A DNA stretch of 20,861 nucleotides. Source: Candidatus Uhrbacteria bacterium. Lineage in GTDB: Bacteria; Patescibacteriota; Patescibacteriia; JACQSD01. This document shows positions 12,402 to 19,195 of the stretch, one piece after another. The DNA lies in assembly GCA_016206165.1 (NCBI GenBank), contig JACQSD010000059.1, positions 1 through 20,861 on the forward strand. Direction: 5' to 3'. The notes below the pieces were generated by a model. It did no database searches, had not been told where the DNA came from, and saw nothing but the letters and a program-made list of their open reading frames with translations. A program made the translations under genes and the position numbers. The stretch's first letter is position 1, and each line of letters begins with the position of its first letter.

Positions 12402-13928
12402 ATGATTGAAGGATTGACACCAGAACAAAATAAACGAGAGATGAATCCAGAGCGCATTGAAGAAGGCGTTTGGCGTCCGGGAATTTTACAGCCGTTCGAG
12501 GCGTCGGTCGGTGCTGGCATGAGCACGAAATTATTGAAGGAGGCGATCGGTACCACCGGCGGCGTCCGTATCACCGGAAAGCGAGATCGATTCAACACGC
12601 CGTTCGACCAAGCTACGCCCGAAGAGCGCCTACGCCGTTTCACTGCAGGTAGAATTCTTGCGCGTCTTCTTGAACGTATTGCACCAGAAGTCGACCCACA
12701 TAAAATTACTAAGACAGCCCTCGTACACGAAAGGCGTATTGTCCACGTTGACGAGCAATATCTCAAACAGGATCTTAGGACATTGGCAAATACAGAGGCT
12801 GACGGGTTGATCACGAGCATGAAGGGTGTGCCGCTCATGGTTGCGGCTGCGGACTGCGCGCCGGTTGGCGTGTATGATGACGCGCGGAAAGCGATCGGTG
12901 TATTTCATTCAGGATGGAAAAGCACCGCACAGCAGATTGTGCCCCGTGGTATTGATGCAATGCACCGGCAATTTGGCAGTAGTCCGGACGGGCTCCATGT
13001 ATTCATTGGTCCATACAGTGGCGCGAATATATATGAGGTTGGCAGTGACGTGTATGATCAATTTCGGGGAATGAAGACAGCCGATGATGCGCCATACTAT
13101 ACAGAGAATGAGCTCCAGTCCATTTTTAAACCACACACTGACCCTGCAAAAAGTGGTAAGTATTTTTTTGATAACGGGGCAGCAATCCGTTTGTCCGTAA
13201 TAAAAGCAGGTGTACCTGAAGATCACATTGAGTTATCACAACACGCAACAATGGAAGAGCCACAAATTTTTTCGTCTGAACGTATTGAAGGTGCGGATAA
13301 GCGTGATTCAAATGTGACGCTCATGGTTTTGCGGTCCGATGAACGGTATCGCGCGATCAACGGTAAGCGCTATCCGTTGATTAAGATTGGAGAATTTGGA
13401 GCACCTATTGATCAACAATTGATGCTGAGGGAGGCTGGTTTCTACATTGACTATGTACAGTCACCAGCGTTACAAGAGCTTTATGCAAAAATTCGTCTTG
13501 CCGTTCAGGAAATGAAATCAGAGCAGGAAATTCTCGGCGAGGTGAAGAATATTGTACACGCGTTATTTGCAATTTCTGATAAACGTAGTGTCGAGCGGTT
13601 TGACGCGCAGCAACGCAAGAAAGATGGCCCACTTATCAATATTGAAACATTTGCTGCAGCGGGGTGTGGATATTGTTCACATTGCTCGGTTGTTGGCGCG
13701 CTCATGATCGAGAAATTAAAGGAGGAGGGGATCTTGTCGGGCGCCGTGGCAATTGAGGATGCATATTGGAGTAATGAGTTTGTCGCACGCGGCCATATGT
13801 GGGTGCACTACAAAGATGAGTCTGGCGCAATAACGGTGGTTGACATCGCGCAAAACTTTATTGGTACGGAGCAGGAGTATGCATCACTTCTGCTAACACT
13901 GAAGGAAGAGGATCTATTAGATTTTTAG
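12402..13928 (+). CDS. PgeF/YfiH-type (laccase-domain) protein fused to a predicted transglutaminase-like domain
   Basis: The 508-residue protein has two parts. Residues about 30-325 resemble the PgeF/YfiH (DUF152, 'polyphenol oxidase') family. The three catalytic positions are present: ALVH (His109), AAADCAPV (Cys152) and FHSGW (His169), plus IGPYSGANIYEVG near 202-214. Work on E. coli PgeF points to a role in keeping peptidoglycan peptide composition correct. Residues about 360-508 are a second domain. It has GCGYCSHCSVVGALMIEKL (Cys422, Cys425, Cys428), GHMWVHY (His465) and VVDIAQN (Asp481), the Cys-His-Asp order and spacing of transglutaminase-like cysteine hydrolases, with Cys428 the likeliest nucleophile. 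There is no signal peptide, so it is cytoplasmic. The gene heads a five-gene operon. The first domain is confident, the second is inferred from motifs only. Confidence 0.8.
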   Translation: MIEGLTPEQNKREMNPERIEEGVWRPGILQPFEASVGAGMSTKLLKEAIGTTGGVRITGKRDRFNTPFDQATPEERLRRFTAGRILARLLERIAPEVDPHKITKTALVHERRIVHVDEQYLKQDLRTLANTEADGLITSMKGVPLMVAAADCAPVGVYDDARKAIGVFHSGWKSTAQQIVPRGIDAMHRQFGSSPDGLHVFIGPYSGANIYEVGSDVYDQFRGMKTADDAPYYTENELQSIFKPHTDPAKSGKYFFDNGAAIRLSVIKAGVPEDHIELSQHATMEEPQIFSSERIEGADKRDSNVTLMVLRSDERYRAINGKRYPLIKIGEFGAPIDQQLMLREAGFYIDYVQSPALQELYAKIRLAVQEMKSEQEILGEVKNIVHALFAISDKRSVERFDAQQRKKDGPLINIETFAAAGCGYCSHCSVVGALMIEKLKEEGILSGAVAIEDAYWSNEFVARGHMWVHYKDESGAITVVDIAQNFIGTEQEYASLLLTLKEEDLLDF

Positions 13929-13936
13929 CGTTTCGT

Positions 13937-14476
13937 ATGCCCATGAAAAGAATTCAATTCAGCCCAATAAAGACCGAGCAGGAATTGCTGGAAGCTATTA
14001 AGTACACACATCTTGCTTGTTTTGAATTATGTAAAAAAGTTTTCGGGAACTATCTGCCAGTCGCAGGCAATATTGGAATATTTTGTCATGATGAGAACGA
14101 ATATAAATTTCTCACAGAGCTGAGGGAAAAATTGACGGATAAACTAGATCATTGGAACGAGAAATATTATCGTCTTCATAAGCCCATTGATATTCCCGCA
14201 CAAGGGGATGTGCCAGATACTGTATACACGTACCTCTACATTCGTAAGCTAGACCAACACAAGGAAGTAGGTGATGCGGACTTTGTTTTAGATGAAACGG
14301 AATACAATAAATTGAAAAACTCTTTATTGAGTGGCATGGAAATTAAGGGAATGAAAATATTCGACCGTCCCGGACTTGATCTGATTAAACTATTTGATCC
14401 AAATATTGACGCCCTTTCTTTTATCGGTACAAAAGATATGGCTGAAAATTTGAGAGTTCTTAATTATGAAAACTAA
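13937..14476 (+). CDS. Hypothetical protein, 179 aa
   Basis: I do not recognise this family. The protein has 179 residues, no signal peptide and no membrane span. It opens with a helical part holding an AIKYTHLACFELCKKVFG segment (two Cys). A charged stretch, FLTELREKLTDKLDHWNEKY (about 55-74), follows, then a beta-like core, DTVYTYLYIRKLDQH. It ends in a helical tail. It starts eight bases after the fusion gene, and its end overlaps the S51-type peptidase gene by 11 bases, so it is translated as part of this operon. A second Met (third codon, 13943) could be the true start. The overlap on both sides suggests it works with its neighbours, but no role can be proposed. Confidence 0.7.
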   Translation: MPMKRIQFSPIKTEQELLEAIKYTHLACFELCKKVFGNYLPVAGNIGIFCHDENEYKFLTELREKLTDKLDHWNEKYYRLHKPIDIPAQGDVPDTVYTYLYIRKLDQHKEVGDADFVLDETEYNKLKNSLLSGMEIKGMKIFDRPGLDLIKLFDPNIDALSFIGTKDMAENLRVLNYEN

Positions 14477-15026
14477 GTTTGTTCTCCACGGAGGTTTTAG
14501 TAGAGAGAAGGCACCCACTCAGGAGGATGACGCATTCTTTCAAGAGATGCTCAAAGATGCAGTTCAAGATGTGAAAGTGCTTTTGGTTTATTTTGCAGAA
14601 CGAGAGGAAAAGGTGCAATTAAGAATTGGGCAGGATCAAGAGCAGCTCAATAAAAATAAGGGATCAAGGGTTTTACATTTTAAAGTTGCTGCAGAGGAAA
14701 CTTTTATTCACGATTGCGCCTGGGCTGATATCATCTATTTACACGGAGGTCGCACGGTCAAGCTCATGGAAGCGCTCAAGAAGTATCAAAATATGGGCCA
14801 GGTATTTTCTGGAAAAATTATTGCGGGTGATTCTGCTGGCGCAAATGTATTAAGGCATTGGTTTTATAGTAAAAATTCAAAGGAGATCGGTGAAGGGCTG
14901 GGAATATTGCCTTTAAAGATTGTTGTGCATTATGAAGATGGTATACCCAATCCGCTCGCGGATGTTGAACCGGCTTTAGAAACACTATTTTTACGTGAAT
15001 ATCAAACTGTCGTTCAACATTATTAG
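14466..15026 (+). CDS. Peptidase S51-type protein (dipeptidase E / cyanophycinase-like)
   Basis: The 186-residue protein has the class I glutamine-amidotransferase-like fold of the S51 serine peptidases. The opening is FVLHGGFSRE. A turn YLHGGRTVKLMEAL (91-104) precedes the nucleophile elbow IIAGDSAGANVL with Ser123 in GDSAG. A possible catalytic His is His155 in KIVVHYEDG. E. coli PepE is longer (229 residues), so the domain here is compact at the C-terminal end, where the last residues are YQTVVQHY. PepE cleaves Asp-Xaa dipeptides, while cyanophycinase cleaves multi-Asp-Arg; specificity cannot be told. The start overlaps the preceding gene by 11 bases. The product is probably cytoplasmic because there is no signal peptide. 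Confidence 0.8.
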   Translation: MKTKFVLHGGFSREKAPTQEDDAFFQEMLKDAVQDVKVLLVYFAEREEKVQLRIGQDQEQLNKNKGSRVLHFKVAAEETFIHDCAWADIIYLHGGRTVKLMEALKKYQNMGQVFSGKIIAGDSAGANVLRHWFYSKNSKEIGEGLGILPLKIVVHYEDGIPNPLADVEPALETLFLREYQTVVQHY

Positions 15027-15037
15027 ATAGTTGGACT

Positions 15038-15595
15038 ATGGAAATTGAAGTAAAAGCGCGGTTAAAAGACAAGAACGGCGTTGAGAAAAAACTCATTGCG
15101 CTGGGGTGTTCTTTTTCGGTTCCAAAAACTCAAGACGATACCGTCTGGACCGCGATGGTTGGGAGCCTGAAGACATTTCTCTCAAACGATGCGTTCTTCA
15201 GAATCAGAATTCAGAACTGTTCGAAAGTTATACTCACTGCCAAACGACCAAAGACGAAGACAGGACAGGCAAGTCTTGTGAAGCATGAGTACGAAGTGGT
15301 TGTCGATTCGGCAGATGAAGCACGGGGCATACTGAAGCTTATGGGGCTCCATGAGGCAGTTCAGGTAGTCAAGGTTCGACGGACGGCGAAATATAAAGAG
15401 TATGTGATTTGTCTCGATGAGGTTGAAAAGCTTGGTGATTTTATCGAGATAGAGAAATTTGGAGAAAAGGAATCTGCTCAGAAGACACAGAATGAGATGC
15501 TCGGGCTTCTGCAAGAGCTCGGTATTCCGCCCGAGGACGTAGTAAAAAAAGGATACGATATCGTCATGCTTGAAGAAAATCCTTTGTTAAAATAA
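15038..15595 (+). CDS. CYTH domain protein (class IV adenylate cyclase / triphosphatase type)
   Basis: The CYTH superfamily forms a beta-barrel tunnel that binds triphosphates, with members such as CyaB adenylate cyclase, thiamine triphosphatase and inorganic triphosphatase. The defining ExExK motif is the very start, MEIEVK (Glu2, Glu4, Lys6). Further ligands in order are Arg55 and Arg57 (FRIRIQ), Lys69 (TAKR), Glu84-Glu86 (HEYEVVVD), Arg114-Arg115, Asp127 and the final pair FIEIEKF (Glu137, Glu139). All parts expected for a working tunnel are present in 185 residues. Whether it makes cAMP or hydrolyses a triphosphate cannot be told. It lies 11 bases after the S51 gene and nine before the deaminase gene. 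Confidence 0.88.
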   Translation: MEIEVKARLKDKNGVEKKLIALGCSFSVPKTQDDTVWTAMVGSLKTFLSNDAFFRIRIQNCSKVILTAKRPKTKTGQASLVKHEYEVVVDSADEARGILKLMGLHEAVQVVKVRRTAKYKEYVICLDEVEKLGDFIEIEKFGEKESAQKTQNEMLGLLQELGIPPEDVVKKGYDIVMLEENPLLK

Positions 15596-15604
15596 TATCT
15601 ACAT

Positions 15605-16165
15605 ATGGAATCGACATTGCATCGACATCAAGAGTCATTTTCACAGCCACGCTCGCTCGAGGCAAAGCGATACGATGATGCTTATCGTACGCATAAGCAG
15701 GATTTAAAAGTCACTGCGTCACGGATTCGCGACGAGGCGGTTTCATATCGCGAATTTAAAGTTGGATGTGCGCTCCTCGCAGAAGCACCAGAGGGGAAAA
15801 CCGTCGATTACACGATCCATTTTGGGTATAATTTTAAACCGGTGAAGGGGAGTGAGAAGCTTTGTGCAGAAAGGAATGCATTTGAATCGGCAATTGGTGA
15901 TCAGTCGCCGCATATTATTGCAATCGTGACTGTTTCGCAGGAGACGTCGACGGGCGATCCAAATCAATCACATTCTGTACTCCATCCATGTGATATGTGT
16001 CGTACAATGCTCATGGATTACCGTGAGCGGGGCGTCATCAGCGGAGATACTATTATTTGTTGTGTGAATGACGGTGAGGGCACCGAGGCCGAGGAGGAAT
16101 GTACTGTCGATCAGTTATTAGCACGATATAATGATAGTAGTATACCTGCACAAGCCGTCGCCTAA
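15605..16165 (+). CDS. Cytidine deaminase-like protein
   Basis: The protein has the zinc-dependent deaminase signature. LCAERNAFESAI gives Cys87 and the proton-shuttling Glu89, and HPCDMCRTML gives Cys129 and Cys132, so all zinc ligands of the Cys3 type are present. YREFKVGCALLAE (49-61) and the preceding helix correspond to the start of the cytidine deaminase fold. It is 186 residues long. A charged N-terminal extension of about 35 residues and a C-terminal acidic insert (DGEGTEAEEECT) make it longer than the usual 130-residue enzyme. A cytidine or deoxycytidine salvage role is likely, but other nucleotide or antibiotic substrates exist in the family. It is the last gene of the five-gene operon. 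Confidence 0.85.
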   Translation: MESTLHRHQESFSQPRSLEAKRYDDAYRTHKQDLKVTASRIRDEAVSYREFKVGCALLAEAPEGKTVDYTIHFGYNFKPVKGSEKLCAERNAFESAIGDQSPHIIAIVTVSQETSTGDPNQSHSVLHPCDMCRTMLMDYRERGVISGDTIICCVNDGEGTEAEEECTVDQLLARYNDSSIPAQAVA

Positions 16166-16177
16166 TTTTCTCTTGCC

Positions 16178-16211
16178 CTTATTGTCTAATTCCCGGGAAT
16201 AGGAAAATAGT
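16178..16211 (+). promoter_or_regulatory. ArsR operator-promoter box, copy 1
   Basis: This 34-bp box recurs at 17151-17184 with 33 identical positions. Its centre is the perfect 12-base palindrome ATTCCCGGGAAT (16189-16200). TTGTCT (16182-16187) and AATAGT (16206-16211) flank the palindrome with 18 bases between them, as -35 and -10 elements. A repressor bound there would block polymerase. The arsR-type gene starts 26 bases downstream. Confidence 0.65.
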
Positions 16212-16237
16212 GACGGGTGTGGTACACTTATACCATT

Positions 16238-16498
16238 ATGAAAGCTCTTGAAAAAAATTTAAAGGCGATCGCGAATCGACGGCGCCTTGCTATTCTTAGC
16301 TATCTTAAGAAGAATCGAGAGGCTACCGTCGGTGACATTGCCGATACGATCCATTTGTCATTTACGGCGACCTCAAAGCACCTTGGGATACTTTTCGCCG
16401 TGGACATTCTCGATAAAGAACAGCGGAGTCTTGAAATCTACTATCGATTAGGAAAGATTTCCGATCCAATGATCCGAACACTTATTTCCATTCTTTAA
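16238..16498 (+). CDS. ArsR-type winged-helix transcriptional regulator
   Basis: The 86-residue protein is a single winged helix-turn-helix domain of the ArsR/SmtB type. The first helix carries LKAIANRRRLAILSYL. ATVGDIADTIHLSFTATSKHLGIL is the helix-turn-helix with its recognition helix, and EQRSLEIYYRL forms the wing. It contains no Cys, so the usual metal-sensing sites of ArsR or SmtB are absent, and the signal is unknown. The ATG at 16238 is preferred to an upstream GTG at 16217 because the fold begins there. The palindromic box just upstream is its likely operator, a self-regulation pattern common in the family. The next gene starts 19 bases after its stop. Confidence 0.88.
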   Translation: MKALEKNLKAIANRRRLAILSYLKKNREATVGDIADTIHLSFTATSKHLGILFAVDILDKEQRSLEIYYRLGKISDPMIRTLISIL

Positions 16499-16517
16499 TT
16501 CCAGTGAATTATAATCC

Positions 16518-17129
16518 ATGTTTTTTTCTCGACTGTATTACTGGCTTCGATCTGCATTATTTGGTCCACCAGATATAGGCGTGCTTGCGCGTCGGATCGC
16601 TGACGATGCTTCACGGAGAGCGTTCCGTCTTTATCGTGACAAAAAATTTCGACAGAGTGTTGCGTTTGATACCCTCACAACGACCGAGCAGGATCGAATG
16701 TTTAATGAGCTTGTTGCATCAAATATCGTTCTTGTCATGTTGATGCTTGATACGTTCGTTAAGGTTGCGGATAGCGAGAGGAAGGAAAACGTACGTACGA
16801 TGCTTGCCGCGGTTCCAGAACAATTTATACAATCACTCGAGAGCCTTGGTATAGACCGTGCATATACAGAAATTTGGTTGAAGCTGCTTCACCTTCGTCG
16901 TGATGAATATGAACAGACACGATTAGAGCACCGCGAGCATTTCCCAGAATTTGGAGAAGGGAATCCATGGATACATGTGGTCGCGGTCGGTTGTCTTTTC
17001 CATATTCGACGCGGTCAGGCCATTAAAAAGGATCCGCTCCTGGAGCCTCTCTATGAGCAGGCAATTGATATCGCAGAGCGTACACGGAAGGCGATAGAAT
17101 CGGTTATATTCAGCGGTTCGTTTCACTAG
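16518..17129 (+). CDS. Hypothetical helical protein, downstream of the ArsR-type gene
   Basis: I do not recognise this family. The protein has 203 residues, looks almost entirely helical, and has no signal peptide. A short amphipathic start (MFFSRLYYWLRSALFG) could touch a membrane. The middle contains hydrophobic VASNIVLVMLMLDTF followed by a charged segment. The later part has LKLLHLRRDEYEQTRLEHREHFPEFGEGNPWIHV and a single Cys (GCLFHIRR). It follows the regulator gene by 19 bases and precedes the second operator box by 21 bases, so it forms one unit with the regulator. A perfect TATAAT lies two bases before its ATG, but that is too close to serve it. Its role in the regulon is unknown. Confidence 0.7.
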   Translation: MFFSRLYYWLRSALFGPPDIGVLARRIADDASRRAFRLYRDKKFRQSVAFDTLTTTEQDRMFNELVASNIVLVMLMLDTFVKVADSERKENVRTMLAAVPEQFIQSLESLGIDRAYTEIWLKLLHLRRDEYEQTRLEHREHFPEFGEGNPWIHVVAVGCLFHIRRGQAIKKDPLLEPLYEQAIDIAERTRKAIESVIFSGSFH

Positions 17130-17150
17130 TAAAAGCTACATTCAGTATTT

Positions 17151-17184
17151 CTTATTGTCTCATTCCCGGGAATAGGAAAATAGT
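17151..17184 (+). promoter_or_regulatory. ArsR operator-promoter box, copy 2
   Basis: This is the second copy of the 34-bp box, differing from copy 1 at one position (C at 17161 for A). The palindrome ATTCCCGGGAAT is at 17162-17173, with TTGTCT at 17155-17160 and AATAGT at 17179-17184. The kinase-domain gene starts 21 bases downstream at 17206. The spared flanks, outside the palindrome, argue that both operator and promoter are under selection. Confidence 0.65.
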
Positions 17185-17205
17185 CAATAGGCGCAATATT
17201 TATGT

Positions 17206-18123
17206 ATGATCTCTTTTGACGCATCACACCAGGAATATTATCGCATGCCAAAGGAAGTGGCTGCGTGGCTGCATGACCGTGACAGCAAATATCCAAAAGC
17301 GGAATTTGCAGTATTTCGATTTGAAATTTCACAATCACAGCGCATGGAACACGAGCTCCATGCAAAGCAGTATAGCGTCTTTTATGGCTCGTCCGGAGGG
17401 GAAGGGATGGGTCAGATCGTATTCTATTATCTGTCTTCTGCGTGGAATATTCGTGTCGTTGGTGATTTTTCAGTGGAAGAACGCGAAACTATTCTTGGGA
17501 TACGAGAGGAAAAAGAGTTGATACCTATGGGTGCGCATGGTTTTGTCCGGAAAAGAAGTGCGGGTGAGGCCCTGCGTGGAGATTTGGAAAATGCCACTGT
17601 ACTCATGCGAAGCGCGCATCAGCATAGCGGCGCCGTATCTGTTGTTATCATTCGCGGACCATTAGGGGTTGGGAAAACAACTGTTGCGAAATGGGTTGCT
17701 GAAAAAATGGGTGGCCAATATTTTTCAATTGACACTGCACTTGACGCATTCGGGTTCGCGAAGACGGAAGGTGATTATTGCGTTGAAGATTTTATTCGCA
17801 CACAGGAGCGTCTATTGCCTCATATTCAGCAAGCACTGCAGATGGGTTATCCGGTTATCTTAGATGGCAACTTTTATTTTACAGAACAGATAGCGTACTG
17901 GTCTCAAAAAGTAGCGGTGCCAGTGCATCTCTTTACTCTTATTGGATCACTTGAGGAATGTATTCGTCGTGATCGTTTCCGAGCATGGCCATATGGAGAA
18001 GTGGCAACACGTGCGATTTATGGCCTTGTCATGAACAAGGATATTGATCCTGGCATAATCATTGATACTGAAAAAATGATCATCATGGATATTGTTCAGG
18101 ATATTTTGAGGCGAATTGGATAA
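17206..18123 (+). CDS. Two-domain protein with C-terminal P-loop kinase-like domain
   Basis: The 305-residue protein has an unrecognised N-terminal part (1 to about 135), including a beta-like core near 33-85 (FAVFRFEI, YSVFYGSSGG, YYLSSAWNIRVVGDF). A P-loop domain follows: Walker A GPLGVGKTT (151-159), a Walker B-like VILDGN (217-222), and a basic lid with RRDRFRAWPYGE (254-265). This resembles the AAA_33 and zeta-toxin-like kinases that phosphorylate small molecules. The substrate is unknown. It starts 21 bases after the second ArsR box, so it is the first gene of the second regulated unit. There is no Shine-Dalgarno motif. An alternative ATG at 17202 is out of frame. Because two kinase genes stand next to each other, a shared pathway is likely. 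Confidence 0.75.
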   Translation: MISFDASHQEYYRMPKEVAAWLHDRDSKYPKAEFAVFRFEISQSQRMEHELHAKQYSVFYGSSGGEGMGQIVFYYLSSAWNIRVVGDFSVEERETILGIREEKELIPMGAHGFVRKRSAGEALRGDLENATVLMRSAHQHSGAVSVVIIRGPLGVGKTTVAKWVAEKMGGQYFSIDTALDAFGFAKTEGDYCVEDFIRTQERLLPHIQQALQMGYPVILDGNFYFTEQIAYWSQKVAVPVHLFTLIGSLEECIRRDRFRAWPYGEVATRAIYGLVMNKDIDPGIIIDTEKMIIMDIVQDILRRIG

Positions 18124-18142
18124 ATGAAGTATAGAGGAATGT

Positions 18143-18658
18143 ATGAAATATCTTATTGCGGGTGTGAGTGGATCAGGTAAATCGACGGTACGGCGGATCC
18201 TTGAGAAGAGAGGATATCGCTGTATTGATATTGATAAGGAGCCTGGGCTGTCGAACTGGTATCATAAAAAAACGGGCGCGGTTGGTACGTATGTACCAGG
18301 CATCGGTTCTGCATGGATTGAGCAACATCATTGGTTATGGGATGAAAAAAAGATGCAGCAACTCCTTGCCGTTGATCCGAGTCGGCCAGTATTCGTCTGC
18401 GGTATCACGTCAGATATTCTCGATCGGTTCAATCTTTTTAGTAAAGTTTTTTTGTTGCAGATTTCCCCAGAAATGGTTCGCACGCGGTTAACAGAACGCC
18501 CTCAAGATGAGTTTGGTAAGGGAGAGGACGAAATTGCGTATACATTAAGTTGGCAGAAGGAATGGGAGGAGCAAATGCTTGTCCAAGGTGCTGTTCCGAT
18601 TGACGCGACACAATCACCTGAGAGTGTCGTTGAGAGTATCCTAATGAGAATTAAATAG
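18143..18658 (+). CDS. P-loop kinase-like ATP-binding protein
   Basis: The 171-residue protein is a single P-loop domain. Walker A is GVSGSGKST (7-15), near the N-terminus, and the first strand is MKYLIAG. A DIDKEPG segment after the first helix resembles the nucleoside or shikimate kinase arrangement that binds the acceptor substrate. The third strand is PVFVCGI. A lid-like basic helix, MVRTRLTERPQDEFG (about 111-125), follows. It belongs to the AAA_17/AAA_18 type of small kinases; the substrate is unknown. AGAGG at 18132-18137 is a good ribosome binding site about five bases before the ATG. The gene lies 19 bases after the two-domain kinase gene and ends this unit. Confidence 0.78.
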   Translation: MKYLIAGVSGSGKSTVRRILEKRGYRCIDIDKEPGLSNWYHKKTGAVGTYVPGIGSAWIEQHHWLWDEKKMQQLLAVDPSRPVFVCGITSDILDRFNLFSKVFLLQISPEMVRTRLTERPQDEFGKGEDEIAYTLSWQKEWEEQMLVQGAVPIDATQSPESVVESILMRIK

Positions 18659-18662
18659 GGTA

Positions 18663-18691
18663 TTGCATAAGTTGCGTGCCTGTGGTATGGT
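18663..18691 (+). promoter_or_regulatory. Possible promoter of the cold-shock gene
   Basis: TTGCAT (18663-18668) and TATGGT (18686-18691) are 17 bases apart. Transcription would begin near 18698 and leave a leader of about 80 bases. Inside it, CAGTG and CACTG ends could form an imperfect hairpin in the range 18707-18740. Long structured leaders are typical for cold-shock genes. Both elements are imperfect. Confidence 0.35.
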
Positions 18692-18778
18692 GGATCAAAG
18701 AAATTTCAGTGTGGAGATCGAGTCGAGTTTCCCTCACTGTGATGACTTAAAGGGCTATTTCATTTATATTCTACATCT

Positions 18779-18976
18779 ATGACAGGAACAATTAAACGCG
18801 TTACGGACAAGGGCTTTGGATTTATTACTCCAGACGGCGGAGATAAGGATCTTTTCTTTCACTCATCCGCATTGGTCGGAGTGACATTTCCAGAGTTAAA
18901 AGTTGGTGATAAGGTTTCATTTGATACAGAGGATTCAGACAAGGGTCCACGTGCAAAGAACGTGAGTCGCGCGTAA
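18779..18976 (+). CDS. Cold-shock domain protein (CspA family)
   Basis: The 65-residue protein is a single OB-fold cold-shock domain that binds single-stranded RNA and DNA and acts as an RNA chaperone. The RNP1 motif is KGFGFITPDGG (11-21), and RNP2 is DLFFHSSAL (24-32), where VFVHFS is usual. It begins MTGTIKRVT, and the end is GPRAKNVSRA, typical of the family. Its leader is long for this window (about 80 bases), and a strong intrinsic terminator follows 11 bases after the stop. It is therefore a stand-alone gene, as is common for CspA-type proteins. Confidence 0.94.
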   Translation: MTGTIKRVTDKGFGFITPDGGDKDLFFHSSALVGVTFPELKVGDKVSFDTEDSDKGPRAKNVSRA

Positions 18977-18987
18977 TACAAATTAAG

Positions 18988-19019
18988 ACCGTCTCCCGGC
19001 TACGCCGGGGGGCGGTTTT
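18988..19019 (+). terminator. Intrinsic terminator of the cold-shock gene
   Basis: ACCGTCTCCCGGC (18988-19000) pairs with GCCGGGGGGCGGT (19004-19016) in a 13-bp stem with two T-G wobbles and a TAC loop. TTTTGTATTT follows. This is the strongest terminator in the window. Confidence 0.85.
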
Positions 19020-19045
19020 GTATTTCAATGGTTTTAAGGTATACT
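19018..19045 (+). promoter_or_regulatory. Possible promoter of the zinc-ribbon gene unit
   Basis: TTGTAT (19018-19023) and TATACT (19040-19045), spaced by 16 bases, start inside the T-run of the preceding terminator. The -10 matches five of six bases and the -35 three of six. The leader would then run through the double-hairpin element at 19107-19162. Confidence 0.35.
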
Positions 19046-19106
19046 AGGCGTGACTTATTTGACTTACTTCACTTACACACCTAATTTGAGACAGTAAAAA
19101 AATAAT

Positions 19107-19162
19107 GGTAGCCGCAACCTTTAGGTTGCGTGATGGAACGCAGGCTAAAGCCTGCGCCTACC
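19107..19162. repeat. Double-hairpin (REP/MITE-like) element
   Basis: The 56-bp element is bounded by GGTAG (19107-19111) and CTACC (19158-19162). Inside are two perfect 8-bp stems: CGCAACCT/AGGTTGCG (19113-19120, 19123-19130) and CGCAGGCT/AGCCTGCG (19139-19146, 19149-19156), separated by TGATGGAA. A T-rich stretch follows on each strand (GTCTTTTT on plus, ATTATTTTTTT on minus). Elements of this kind are, from memory, common dispersed intergenic repeats in bacteria. It could also work as a two-way terminator. Confidence 0.6.
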
Positions 19163-19195
19163 GTCTTTTTCTGCAGTCTTAATTTTCTACGTTAT

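Noticed and set aside
16510..16515. A perfect TATAAT before the gene at 16518
   Set aside because: It ends two bases before the ATG, so transcription would begin inside the gene. No -35 element is found at a fitting distance.
17206..18658. A zeta-type toxin-antitoxin system
   Set aside because: The P-loop kinases resemble zeta-type folds only in a general way. The operator box is shared with a distant ArsR-type gene, and no small antitoxin gene is next to them.
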